The notes under the pieces were generated by a model. That model did not search any database, was not told the origin of the DNA, and worked only from the letters and a program-made list of their open reading frames with translations. Shown here piece after piece: positions 35,891 through 44,180 of a stretch of 64,000 nt of DNA. How positions within the stretch are numbered: position 1 is the first letter of the stretch; every line of letters begins with the position of its first letter. The stretch covers positions 62,001 to 126,000 of the forward strand of contig CAJTYH010000001.1 in the NCBI GenBank assembly GCA_910583675.1, read 5' to 3'. Origin of the DNA: an uncultured Muribaculaceae bacterium (GTDB taxonomy: Bacteria; Bacteroidota; Bacteroidia; Bacteroidales; Muribaculaceae). The position numbers and the translations under genes were made by a program.

Positions 35891-36619
35891 TCAGTCTCTG
35901 TTGCCGAAGAAGCGCAGGAGATAGAGGAAGAGGTTGATGAAGTCAAGGTAGAGGCTAAGTGCTCCAAGTGTGGCGAGGCGGCCGTTGGCCATGGTCGGAT
36001 CGGCCTCTGCCATCTGCTTGATCTGCTGGGTGTCCCATGCGGTGATGCCGATGAAGATGAGCACTCCCAGACCGCTGACGATCCAGTCAAGGGTGGAGTT
36101 CGCCCAGAAGATGTTGACCACGCAGAGGATGATGAGGCCGAACAGCGCCATGTAAAGTATGGAGCCTATCTTGGCCAGGCTGCGGGTAGTGAAATATCCG
36201 TATACGCTCATGGCACCGAACACGCCGGCTGTGATGACGAACGTCTTGAAGATCGACGGGAGCGAATAGGCCACGAAGATCAGCGACAGGGTGAGGCCGT
36301 TGACAATGGCGAACAGGAAGAAAAGGCCGGTGGCCATCCCCGAACTCATGCGGCGCAGACCGGCTGAGATCCAGAGGACAAGGCCTAACTCGGCTATCGC
36401 CAGACCCCAGTAGAGCCATCTGTGAGTGGCAAGGTAGTATAGGAAACTGCCGTCGCCGCCGGCTGTGGCTGCCACGATCCATGAGGTGAGCGCGGTTACA
36501 AGCAGCCCGAGGAACATTTTCACGTAGACGCTTTTCATGACGGTCGAAACCTTGGCGTCAAGCGCCTCGGGAGAACCGCCATACTGGTTTGACCAGGAGT
36601 TGAGATTGTAGTTATTCAT
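35891..36619 (-). CDS. Bax inhibitor-1 / YccA family membrane protein
   Basis: A 242-residue protein with about seven transmembrane helices, belonging to the BI-1/YccA/TMBIM family. Bacterial members include pH-dependent calcium leak channels and modulators of FtsH. The family sequence GITAWDTQQIKQMAEADP (about residues 193-210) near the last helices and the C-terminal LYLDFINLFLYLLRFFGNRD are characteristic, including the conserved Asp pair. Length is normal. It is followed on the same transcript by a small lipoprotein gene. Confidence 0.9.
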   Translation of the reverse strand: MNNYNLNSWSNQYGGSPEALDAKVSTVMKSVYVKMFLGLLVTALTSWIVAATAGGDGSFLYYLATHRWLYWGLAIAELGLVLWISAGLRRMSSGMATGLFFLFAIVNGLTLSLIFVAYSLPSIFKTFVITAGVFGAMSVYGYFTTRSLAKIGSILYMALFGLIILCVVNIFWANSTLDWIVSGLGVLIFIGITAWDTQQIKQMAEADPTMANGRLATLGALSLYLDFINLFLYLLRFFGNRD

Positions 36620-36725
36620 TTTTCTAAGTTGTGATTTGTCTGGTTTTATGGCTTACTTATAGCAAACACTTGATATAACAAATAAGATGCCAAAATGGTC
36701 GAAAGGTTTAGCATCGCACTGTTTG

Positions 36726-38516
36726 TTACATCCGTTCCGGCACACGGATGCCGAGCAGCCCCATTCCGGTTGCCACCACGCGTGAGGTGGCGTCGCACAA
36801 CGCCAGACGCAGCGAGCGCACGGCGGCATCCTTCTCCTTGAGGATGGAATAGTCGTGGTAGAACTGGTTGTACTGTTTCACCAGCTCGTACACGTAGTTG
36901 GCGATCACGGCGGGGGAGTAGGTGCGTCCCGCTTCCTGCACCGTGGCCGGGAAGTCGGCGAGGGTCTGTATGAGCGCTATCTCCTTGTCGTTTGGAACGA
37001 CTGCGGAGTAGTCCTTTGTCTCAAGATCCATTTCGGCTGCCTTGCGGAGCACCGAGCGGATGCGGGCATAGGTGTACTGGATGAAGGGCCCCGTGTTGCC
37101 GTTGAAGTCGATGCTCTCCTTGGGGTTGAAGAGCATGTTCTTGCGCGGGTCTACCTTCAGCAGGAAGTATTTCAGCGCCCCGAGACCTACGATCTCCGAG
37201 ATCTCCTCGGTCTCGGCTTCGGTGAGGCCGTCAAGCTTGCCAAGTTCGCGCGACACCTCGCGGGCACCGCTCACCATCTCTTCCATCAGATCGTCGGCAT
37301 CGACCACCGTCCCTTCGCGGCTCTTCATCTTCCCCTCGGGAAGCTCCACCATGCCGTAGGAGAAGTGCACGAGGTCTTTGCCCCATTTGAATCCGAGGCG
37401 GTCAAGCAGCAGCGACAACACCTGGAAATGGTAGTTCTGCTCGTTGCCCACCACGTAGATCATCTTGTCTATGGGATAGTCCTGGAAACGGAGTTTGGCT
37501 GTGCCTATGTCCTGTGTCATGTAGACCGACGTGCCGTCGGAACGCAGCAGCAGCTTGCGATCCAGGCCGGCATCGGTGAGGTCTGCCCATACCGATCCGT
37601 CGGCATCGCGGGTCATGATCCCCTTTTCCAGCCCTTCAAGCACCTTGGCCTTCCCTTCGAGGTAGGTGTCGCTTTCGTAGTAGATCTTGTCGAAATCCAC
37701 TCCGAGACGATTGTAGGTCTCGCCGAATCCGGCGTATACCCATGAGTTCATCGTCTCCCAGAGGGAACGCACCTCGGGATCCTTCTCTTCCCAGCGGCGC
37801 AGCATCTCGCGTGCTTCGGCCATGAGGGGCGATTTCTGCTTGGCCTCCTCTTCCGAGATGCCGTCGCGCTCCATCAGTTCCTTGACCTCCTGTTTGAAAT
37901 GCTTGTCGAAGAGCACGTAGAAGTCGCCGATGAGGTGATCTCCCTTCTTTCCGGCCTTTTCAGGCGTGATGCCGTCGCCCCATTTCTGCCATGCGAGCAT
38001 CGACTTGCAGATGTGGATGCCTCGGTCGTTGACTATGTTGGTCTTTACCACGCGGTTGCCGCATGCCTTGAGGATCTCTGCCAGGGAGAAACCGAGCAGG
38101 TTGTTGCGCACGTGACCAAGGTGGAGGGGCTTGTTGGTATTTGGCGAGGAATATTCCACCATCACCAGCGGGCTGTCCGGCGTGGATGCCGTAAGCCCGA
38201 AATCCTTTGCCTCTTCGATATGGTGGAGCACCGAGCACCAGAACGTCGGCTCTATTACCAGATTCAGGAATCCCTTTACGACATTGAAGCGGTCTACGGC
38301 CGGCTCGTTGTCCACGAGCCACTGCCCGATCTCGTTGCCTACCTGTTCCGGGCTTTTGCGCGCTGCCTTAACCCACGGGAACACTACCACTGTGAGGTTC
38401 CCCTCGAACTCCTTGCGCGTGGTCTGCGGCGCGATTTGGTCTGCGGGGGTCTCCACGCCGTAAAGTTCCTTTACGGCCTTGGCCACTCCCTGAGCTATGA
38501 TCTGGTCTATTGACAT
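36726..38516 (-). CDS. argS: Arginyl-tRNA synthetase
   Basis: A 596-residue class I aminoacyl-tRNA synthetase charging tRNA-Arg. The N-terminal add-1 domain covers about residues 1-105. The HIGH motif is in SSPNTNKPLHLGHVRNNLLG (HLGH), and the KMSKS-equivalent is KMKSREG (about residue 395), as in many ArgRS enzymes. The anticodon-binding helical domain ends in RVPERM, typical for ArgRS. A promoter lies directly upstream. Confidence 0.97.
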   Translation of the reverse strand: MSIDQIIAQGVAKAVKELYGVETPADQIAPQTTRKEFEGNLTVVVFPWVKAARKSPEQVGNEIGQWLVDNEPAVDRFNVVKGFLNLVIEPTFWCSVLHHIEEAKDFGLTASTPDSPLVMVEYSSPNTNKPLHLGHVRNNLLGFSLAEILKACGNRVVKTNIVNDRGIHICKSMLAWQKWGDGITPEKAGKKGDHLIGDFYVLFDKHFKQEVKELMERDGISEEEAKQKSPLMAEAREMLRRWEEKDPEVRSLWETMNSWVYAGFGETYNRLGVDFDKIYYESDTYLEGKAKVLEGLEKGIMTRDADGSVWADLTDAGLDRKLLLRSDGTSVYMTQDIGTAKLRFQDYPIDKMIYVVGNEQNYHFQVLSLLLDRLGFKWGKDLVHFSYGMVELPEGKMKSREGTVVDADDLMEEMVSGAREVSRELGKLDGLTEAETEEISEIVGLGALKYFLLKVDPRKNMLFNPKESIDFNGNTGPFIQYTYARIRSVLRKAAEMDLETKDYSAVVPNDKEIALIQTLADFPATVQEAGRTYSPAVIANYVYELVKQYNQFYHDYSILKEKDAAVRSLRLALCDATSRVVATGMGLLGIRVPERM

Positions 38517-38545
38517 TGTTGTGTATCTTGTTTAAGTTGGAGATG

Positions 38546-38577
38546 CAAAGATACTGAAAAATCAGCGATGCGGCAAT
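38546..38577 (-). promoter_or_regulatory. Promoter of argS
   Basis: On the minus strand: ATTG (38574-38577), 20 bases, TATCTTTG (38546-38553), 29 bases before the ATG. Confidence 0.7.
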
Positions 38578-38717
38578 CTTTTTGGAATTTGCTGTATCAC
38601 TGACCGATATACACGTTATGCAACCAATGTAGGTGTAGGGCGTATAATATGGATTATGTGGAAACGCCATTTGGCCGGCATCTCCGAAGCCGGTTTAGAG
38701 GGGGACGCGTCAGAAAT

Positions 38718-38752
38718 CCCCGCATCGAGCGCCACGGGCGCTCGATGCGGGG
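38718..38752. repeat. Perfect GC-rich palindrome (CCCCGCATCGAGCGCC)
   Basis: CCCCGCATCGAGCGCC pairs perfectly with GGCGCTCGATGCGGGG around a 3-base loop, inside the argS-esterase gap. A diverged copy lies at 55008-55045, so it is a second dispersed element. Confidence 0.8.
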
Positions 38753-38856
38753 CTACAATTTCACGCGCCTCCTCCGGAGGCTTGCTCCCCGACAGGCAGT
38801 TTTTTCTAAATTTCTCAATTTCTCCCCGCCTTCTTAATTTCTTAATTCCTTGTATT

Positions 38857-38894
38857 CTTGCTATTCTTCTCCTGCTCTAACTTCTTACTTCTAA
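38857..38894 (+). repeat. Dispersed intergenic repeat, copy 6
   Basis: The core here is ATTCTTCTCCTGCTCT, with the usual tail. It ends at the stop codon of the esterase gene. The 38517-38894 gap otherwise holds the argS promoter, the GC-rich palindrome, a short GCCTCC/GGAGGC hairpin and T/C-rich simple sequence; I see no gene. Confidence 0.8.
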
Positions 38895-39815
38895 TTAAAA
38901 ACCTTCGAGCCACGAGGATAGGTCTTGCAGCATGGCCTGGCGGTATTTGAAGTTTGGGTTGCTTCCCCATCCGTGCCGTCCCTCGGGGTAGATATGCATT
39001 GATGCGGGAACCCCGGCGGTGTAGAGCGCCTCATAGTAACGGAGGGCGTTGAACGGATGCACAATGTCGTCGTCGGAACTGAAGAGGATGATCGTGCGCG
39101 GTGTCTCGGGGGTAATCTGCAACTCGTTGCTGAAGTCCATCTCCTTCTCGCACGTGATGTCGGATCCGAGGAGTGCTATGCGGCTTCCACCGTGGGAATA
39201 CTGCGGCAGGAAGCTGACCACGGGATAATAGAGGATGGCGAAATCGGGGCGGCAGCTTACCGCATCCTCGTTCACCGGTCGTGAGAAATGCGTGGAGGCG
39301 GTAGAGGCAAGGTGTCCGCCTGCCGACGAGCCTCCCACCCCTATGGCATCGGGATTGATGTTCCATTCCCCGGCATTGCGGCGCACGAGACGCACGGCCT
39401 CCTGCACGTCTTCCACGGGGATCTCCCATGTGCCGTCAGGCAGACGGTACTGGAGCACTATGAGCGCTATTCCCTGCTCGTTGAAGAAATCCTTCCATCC
39501 GTAACCCTCGTTGTCGATGGCGAGCCACACGTAGCCGCCGCCGGGGCAGAGCACAATCGCCTTGCCGTTAGCCTTTGAAGGCGCGGGAAGGAACACATGC
39601 ACCTTTGCCGTGTCTCCCATCTCCTTGGGTTCGCGCACGTTTCCCTGTGCGTCGGGCTTTATCACCTTCTCGTGTGGAGCGCCGTTCGGCCACAGGAGCT
39701 GTGTCCAGCTTCGTGGAGTGTCTGCGGGATCAGCCTTCGGTGCCTTTTTTGCGAATGACGGCCATGCCACCGTAATGGCGACAAGCAATGTTGCGATAAT
39801 GCGTAATGGTTTCAT
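38895..39815 (-). CDS. Secreted alpha/beta-hydrolase esterase (BD-FAE/acetyl-esterase-like)
   Basis: A 306-residue exported esterase with a signal peptide (MKPLRIIATLLVAITVAWPSFA). The oxyanion region CPGGGYVWLAIDNEG (HGGG-like) is at about residue 90. The nucleophile elbow GVGGSSAGGHLAS (GxSxG, about residue 160) and a late catalytic His in YPEGRHGWGSNP (about 285) complete the triad. Such enzymes remove acetyl or feruloyl groups from plant glycans. No polysaccharide-utilisation genes are adjacent, so the substrate is open. A copy of the dispersed repeat abuts its stop codon. Confidence 0.85.
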   Translation of the reverse strand: MKPLRIIATLLVAITVAWPSFAKKAPKADPADTPRSWTQLLWPNGAPHEKVIKPDAQGNVREPKEMGDTAKVHVFLPAPSKANGKAIVLCPGGGYVWLAIDNEGYGWKDFFNEQGIALIVLQYRLPDGTWEIPVEDVQEAVRLVRRNAGEWNINPDAIGVGGSSAGGHLASTASTHFSRPVNEDAVSCRPDFAILYYPVVSFLPQYSHGGSRIALLGSDITCEKEMDFSNELQITPETPRTIILFSSDDDIVHPFNALRYYEALYTAGVPASMHIYPEGRHGWGSNPNFKYRQAMLQDLSSWLEGF

Positions 39816-40041
39816 GTCGTGATATGACTTTAATTCGTGATATTGATTTCAAGGTTTTTCGTTTCCTGTCATAAAATTAGTGACAATATCGCACCCTCGA
39901 AAATAATTGGACAATTTTCCCTGAATTAGCGTCTTCCTTCCAATTATGTCTTCTATGAGAACCATTTTCAGATCCTGGACTATCCATTGTGCCATAGTAA
40001 GATATTGACGATTGGCCTCTGAAAACAAAAGGTTTCTAAAA

Positions 40042-40074
40042 TTTGTTTTGTAACTAAATTTTAGTTTACCTTTG
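40042..40074 (+). promoter_or_regulatory. Promoter of hicAB
   Basis: TTTG (40042-40045), 21 bases, TACCTTTG (40067-40074), 13 bases before the hicA start. Confidence 0.75.
40052..40066. promoter_or_regulatory. Probable HicB operator palindrome
   Basis: AACTAAATTTTAGTT is a perfect palindrome about one central base. It lies between the -33 and -7 elements and touches the -7. HicB-type antitoxins repress their own promoters, so it is a natural operator candidate. Confidence 0.6.
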
Positions 40075-40087
40075 CATCGTAATAATT

Positions 40088-40339
40088 ATGGGAACAAAGG
40101 AAAAACTAATAGAGCGTTTCAAGGCACAGCCAAGCAATTTCACTTGGAATGAGCTTGTGCGTCTGTTTGCCGTGTTCGGCTACGAGATTGGCAACAAAGG
40201 TAAGACAAGCGGTTCAAGGGTTATTTTCAAGAAGGGAGAAAGTTCCTACATCGCACACAAACCACACCCCGATAGCCTTATAAAACCGTATGTGATGAAA
40301 CAAGTATTGGAATTTCTCAAAATCAATAAGCTGATATGA
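40088..40339 (+). CDS. hicA: HicA-family mRNA interferase toxin
   Basis: An 83-residue toxin of the double-stranded-RNA-binding-like fold. HicA cleaves mRNA and tmRNA and stops growth unless bound by HicB. The fold pattern is visible: N-terminal helix, strand GYEIGNKGKTSGSRVIFKKG, then SSYIAHKPHPDSLIKPYVMKQVLEFL, where the conserved His in AHKPHP is the catalytic position. Its stop overlaps the hicB start (ATGA). Confidence 0.92.
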   Translation: MGTKEKLIERFKAQPSNFTWNELVRLFAVFGYEIGNKGKTSGSRVIFKKGESSYIAHKPHPDSLIKPYVMKQVLEFLKINKLI

Positions 40340-40680
40340 ATACGATGAACTATAAGGGCTACATTGGTAGCATAGAGGTAAGCGAGGAGGACAATTGTCT
40401 TTTCGGGAAAGTGCTTGCTCTCCCTAACGACACGATGATTACATATGAGGGCAATACGGTTGCAGAACTTCGTGAAGACTTCCACGGAGCTGTTGATGAT
40501 TATCTTATCCATTGCGAAGCAGAGGGGATAGAGCCTCGTAAAAGCTATTCGGGAGCGCTGAACGTTCGCATATCTCCCGAAGCTCATAGCAAGGTTGCTA
40601 TGCTTGCTAAACAAGCTGGAATTTCAATCAATGCTTTTATTCGTAATGCCGTAGAAAATCAGATAGCGGCAATGCTGTAG
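40336..40680 (+). CDS. hicB: HicB-family antitoxin with ribbon-helix-helix domain
   Basis: A 114-residue antitoxin. The N-terminal partially degraded RNase-H-like fold (YIGSIEVSEEDNCLFGKVLAL, AELREDFHGAVDDYLIHCEAEG) binds the toxin. The C-terminal ~45 residues (ALNVRISPEAHSKVAMLAKQAGISINAFIRNAVENQI) are a ribbon-helix-helix DNA-binding domain. It is translationally coupled to hicA by a 4-base overlap. A perfect palindrome in the promoter is the likely binding site. Confidence 0.93.
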   Translation: MNTMNYKGYIGSIEVSEEDNCLFGKVLALPNDTMITYEGNTVAELREDFHGAVDDYLIHCEAEGIEPRKSYSGALNVRISPEAHSKVAMLAKQAGISINAFIRNAVENQIAAML

Positions 40681-40690
40681 AACCTACTGA

Positions 40691-40792
40691 TATCGCTGCC
40701 CGGTTTCTGTCGTAAGACGAGACTATTCAATCAACGACGGGCGCAACATGGTGCTTTACCATCGCTATGCCGAAACGGGGATAGTGGGATGA
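40691..40792 (+). pseudogene. Possible gene remnant after hicB
   Basis: An open frame with no start codon, ending at TGA 40790-40792. It encodes a protein-like sequence (RRDYSINDGRNMVLYHRYAETG) rather than random codons. It may be the C-terminal remnant of a lost gene. I do not recognise the family. Confidence 0.3.
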
Positions 40793-40894
40793 TCTCCGAT
40801 AGGATGTGATGTTAATTTAGGTTAATCGAAGACGGGTTCTTTGTGGTAATAAAAAAACTTCGTATCTTGTAGGCGAATAAAAAACACAAGGAAA

Positions 40895-41047
40895 ATGCAC
40901 GTCTCTTCACATGAAAATATTATTTCAGCCCGAGAGCCGGTTTCAATGAAAAACCGCCCTTTCACGGTGCTGATGCCCGTTTTCAACCAATGTGCATTTG
41001 TCCGCTTGCTTCTTAATGAAGATAGGGTTGATACGTCAAAGTTTTGA
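40895..41047 (+). pseudogene. Truncated glycosyltransferase family 2 N-terminus
   Basis: A 50-codon frame containing KNRPFTVLMPVFNQCAFV (ATG at 40895 or 40946). This is the typical first beta strand and helix of a family 2 glycosyltransferase (xVLMPVYNQxxF), after which the frame diverges and stops. It looks like the remaining 5' end of a deleted glycosyltransferase gene. The rest of the 40681-41113 gap shows nothing further. Confidence 0.5.
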
Positions 41048-41113
41048 TGCTATAGTAATGGGATGTCCTGATTGTGTTGGATTGAAATTGAGAACTGGTT
41101 TAATCGTAATATC

Positions 41114-42556
41114 ATGAAAAATTGGAAAAGATGTATCGGTGCATTGTTGGCGGCGCTGATGTCGGTGGTTTCTATCTCGGCGAGGAATCTGTATATATGC
41201 GAGGATCCCGATGAACCGGCAATATTCCCTGGTAGTATAGAAACGGGTATTCCTAAATTCATAGAACATAACTTTAATTATCCGCGTGATGCCTGGGTTG
41301 CTGATAACGTGGAATGGATACGTGTATCTATGATCATAGATACAAAAGGGAAGGTCGTACAGGTAGAGGATATAAAGAACCTAAAGAATGACAAGGCTGT
41401 CAGGTCTGACCTAAAAGATGAAATAAAACGAGTGTTAGGTAAGATGACTTGGTATCCCGCGAATAAGGATGGTAATCCGGTCAATCATAGAGGAGTTCTT
41501 ACTATAGCACTTCAGCGTATGAGAGAATATTGTGTGCCGATTGGGTTGGAAACAATTGATAAGAATGTCAATCAAGTAATAAATAATTTACGGCAAGATA
41601 AATTAAATTATGATGAGAGGGAATCGGCAGAAAACGTATTGGAGGAAGCAGTAAAGATCTTCCCTTATAAGATTTCTTCTGTAATAGCTTATTCTACCCT
41701 TGAATCGTCATTCGGTAAGGTTGATAACGCTATCCAAATAATGGACAAATGTTGGGAGAAGTACCAGAAAAGAGATCCTAGTATTAAGTATAATTATAGG
41801 GATACCCTAAATGTCAAAATTCCTGATACATTCCGTTACGTTCCACGTAAAGGCATCTGGGTTGCCATAATGCGGGCTTTGCAACATGAATTTAATTCAT
41901 CATCATTTTCCGACTCCGCTTTTTCTGATGTTATGTCGCTAATAGACAAACGAATTGTAGATGGGAAACTTTATGAAATTGAGTCTGAAAAAGATGCCCA
42001 ACTTAGGCAAAGACGCATGGAAATGCTGAGGCGTTCTATGGTAAATGAGTGGATCGGTGTCGGAATTGTTGATCGTACAACTCCAACATGGGAAAAAGTA
42101 ACCAGAACTTATAGTGTAGACGAAATAAGTGACGGTTTGATGTATTGGTCTGACAGAGGACGAATAGAGAATGCGCAAGTGGCACAGCTAAAAAATCTTA
42201 TCCGTGATGAGCGTAGAGCCATGTACTCCGGTAAAAATGCAAAAAAAGAAAGTCAATTGAACCTGTTCGGTGCCAAGGCGTTCGCCATATGGATGCAGGA
42301 GGGGGACGAGGGTCTGGATCGGTTTCTTGCACAGATTCGCGCGGGTGAGCCGAGCAAGCAGTTGCTGAAATACCTGTCCAAACTGGAGAAAAACATGGCC
42401 GAGAATGCCGCGTTGCTGTCAGACCGTCGCGCCGTGTTGGAGTCGCTCGCCTGTCTGGTTCCCCCCGAGGGTACCGATGTCGCCGGTGTCAAGGCTTTCT
42501 ACGACCGCCGCAAAGCAGCCGAAAAGGTCTTCCCCCTGAAATGGCTCATGAAATAA
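41114..42556 (+). CDS. Periplasmic protein with TonB-C-like domain, paralogue 1 (mosaic)
   Basis: A 480-residue exported protein with a signal peptide (MKNWKRCIGALLAALMSVVSISA). Residues about 45-140 (GIPKFIEHNFNYPRDAWVADNVEWIRVSMIIDTKGKVVQVEDIKN) match a TonB C-terminal domain, but there is no membrane anchor or proline linker. A helical, TPR-like region follows (about 160-370). The conserved C-terminal block from about residue 385 (QLNLFGAKAFAIWM, LVPPEGTD, KVFPLKWL) is shared with the next gene. DNA up to about 42260 is AT-rich, and the last ~300 bases are GC-rich and much closer to the paralogue. This suggests past recombination. Function unknown. Confidence 0.75.
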   Translation: MKNWKRCIGALLAALMSVVSISARNLYICEDPDEPAIFPGSIETGIPKFIEHNFNYPRDAWVADNVEWIRVSMIIDTKGKVVQVEDIKNLKNDKAVRSDLKDEIKRVLGKMTWYPANKDGNPVNHRGVLTIALQRMREYCVPIGLETIDKNVNQVINNLRQDKLNYDERESAENVLEEAVKIFPYKISSVIAYSTLESSFGKVDNAIQIMDKCWEKYQKRDPSIKYNYRDTLNVKIPDTFRYVPRKGIWVAIMRALQHEFNSSSFSDSAFSDVMSLIDKRIVDGKLYEIESEKDAQLRQRRMEMLRRSMVNEWIGVGIVDRTTPTWEKVTRTYSVDEISDGLMYWSDRGRIENAQVAQLKNLIRDERRAMYSGKNAKKESQLNLFGAKAFAIWMQEGDEGLDRFLAQIRAGEPSKQLLKYLSKLEKNMAENAALLSDRRAVLESLACLVPPEGTDVAGVKAFYDRRKAAEKVFPLKWLMK

Positions 42557-42611
42557 TTAGTAATTAGTGATTTTTTTCGTAACTTGCGCTCTCTGTTAGG
42601 AGAGACGTGTT

Positions 42612-43937
42612 ATGAAGATCCGTGTCAGACATATTGTAGTTTTTACGGCGTTGCTGCTTGCGGCGCTCCATGTCGCGGGAAAAAATCTCTATGTGTGCCC
42701 CGATCCGGATCGGCATGCCGTGATGCCCGGGATCCCCGGCAGCTATGAGGACGGGATCCCGCGTTTCGCCCATAAGCACTTCAAATATCCTCTGGAGGCG
42801 TGGAGGGCACAGAAATGGTATGGCGTGGAAGTGATGGCGCTTATACGTACCAATGGCCATGTGGCCGATTTCGAGTTGCAGACCGACGAGGAGCCGCATC
42901 CGCTGCTGCTTGAGGAGCTGAAGCGCGTGTTCGAAAAAATGGAGTGGTTTCCCGCCTCCAAGGAGGGGGTGCCGGTGACCTCCTGGCAATATTTCTACAT
43001 GCCCTTGACACGGAAATCGTCGCAGGCCGACTGCTGGGTGCCGCTGGGACTGGAGGATGAGTTCAAGCTCGCATGCCTTTATGCCCGCGATTGGGAGAAG
43101 CCCGAGTGGGATCACAGTCCGTCGCAGATGCGTGCCGCCCTTGCCGGTCTGGGAGAGGCGGCATACCTGTTTCCGGCATATCCTCCCGCAATGATAGCCT
43201 ATGGCAGGTTGCTTGCCTCCTATGGCCGCGACAACGAGGCGCTTTCGGCACTGGATGCCTGTCTGGCAGACTATCAGGCCGTCAACTACAGCATAGAGAC
43301 CGACGAGTGGGGAGAGGAGAAACAGGTGGACATGTCTCCCGAATACAATGGTCGTATGGAGGTGCGTATAGCCCTTGTGCGTGCGCTGCTCCACGACATG
43401 GCATCCTCCTCCGCAACGGCTGATGCATATGCCGATGCCATCGCCATCATGGAGAAACGCATGATTGACGGGTACCTCCATCCCGTCTTCACCGAAAAGG
43501 ACGGCGGCGGAATCGCCGACCTTGTCATGGACATAAAGCGTCGGCATGACGAATCCGACACTACCGCGATAATCAATGACATCGCGCAGGAGAAGGAGGC
43601 TATGCGCCGTGGGGAAAGGGCGACGAAGTCCGACCAGCTCAACCTGTTCGGTCTGGAGGCATTCGCCCTCTGGATGCATGGTGGCGACGAAGCCCTTGGT
43701 GAATATCTTGCCCGGCTGCGTGCCGGAAAACCGACCAAAAAGCTGCTGAAATACCTCTCCGGGATGGAGAAGGCGATGGCAGAGAACTCGGCGTTGCTTG
43801 TCGACCGCAGGGAGGTGCTGCGATCCCTGGCTTTTCTTGTGCCGCCGGAAGGCACGGACGAGGCGACCGCCAATGATTTCCATGCCCGTCGCAAAGCTTT
43901 GGAAAAAGTGTTCCCTTTACGCTGGTTGAGCGACTGA
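42612..43937 (+). CDS. Periplasmic protein with TonB-C-like domain, paralogue 2
   Basis: A 441-residue exported protein with the same plan as its upstream neighbour. It has a signal peptide (MKIRVRHIVVFTALLLAALHVAG), then KNLYVCPDPD, shared almost exactly with NLYICEDPD in the paralogue. A TonB-C-like region (GIPRFAHKHFKYPLEAWRAQKWYGVEVMALIRTNGHVADFEL, about 45-135), a helical middle and the conserved C-terminal block (QLNLFGLEAFALWMHGGDEALGEYLARL, LVPPEGTDEA, VFPLRWL) follow. The whole gene is GC-rich. It begins 55 bases after paralogue 1 and ends before a strong terminator, so the pair is probably one operon. Function unknown. Confidence 0.75.
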   Translation: MKIRVRHIVVFTALLLAALHVAGKNLYVCPDPDRHAVMPGIPGSYEDGIPRFAHKHFKYPLEAWRAQKWYGVEVMALIRTNGHVADFELQTDEEPHPLLLEELKRVFEKMEWFPASKEGVPVTSWQYFYMPLTRKSSQADCWVPLGLEDEFKLACLYARDWEKPEWDHSPSQMRAALAGLGEAAYLFPAYPPAMIAYGRLLASYGRDNEALSALDACLADYQAVNYSIETDEWGEEKQVDMSPEYNGRMEVRIALVRALLHDMASSSATADAYADAIAIMEKRMIDGYLHPVFTEKDGGGIADLVMDIKRRHDESDTTAIINDIAQEKEAMRRGERATKSDQLNLFGLEAFALWMHGGDEALGEYLARLRAGKPTKKLLKYLSGMEKAMAENSALLVDRREVLRSLAFLVPPEGTDEATANDFHARRKALEKVFPLRWLSD

Positions 43938-43961
43938 CACCAAATCAACAATAACATTTTT

Positions 43962-44000
43962 ACCCCGGTCTTGCACATGTGAGACCGGGGTTATTGTTTT
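43962..44000 (+). terminator. Terminator after the TonB-C-like pair
   Basis: ACCCCGGTCT pairs with AGACCGGGGT. An outer AACAATAAC / TTATTGTTT extension adds to the stem, with a T-run at the end. Confidence 0.8.
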
Positions 44001-44134
44001 CGGTATGGAATAGTGACAACCCCGCTACAGCGCCTGTGGAGCGTTTGTGATACCAGATTGGGTAAAATGTCAGCTAAAATTTACAATTATTTTAATTTTT
44101 ATAGCATTTTTCTTGGTGGGGGGGGTAAAATTGT

Positions 44135-44142
44135 TACATTTG
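44135..44142 (+). promoter_or_regulatory. -7 promoter element of the M6 protease gene
   Basis: TACATTTG, 38 bases before the ATG at 44181. A TTGG 18 bases upstream of it may act as -33. It argues against the longer start at 44013. Confidence 0.6.
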
Positions 44143-44180
44143 CCAGCGTAAGTCCAACAGTCAATTGTAGATATTCCCGC

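Noticed and set aside
42564..43883. 439-codon antisense frame opposite the second TonB-C-like gene
   Set aside because: It arises from GC-rich codon use of the real gene. It is rich in His, Gly and Arg, and has no start context or signal peptide.
44013..44180. 56-residue N-terminal extension of the M6 protease
   Set aside because: It would cross the -7 promoter element and displace the signal peptide, which begins at 44181.
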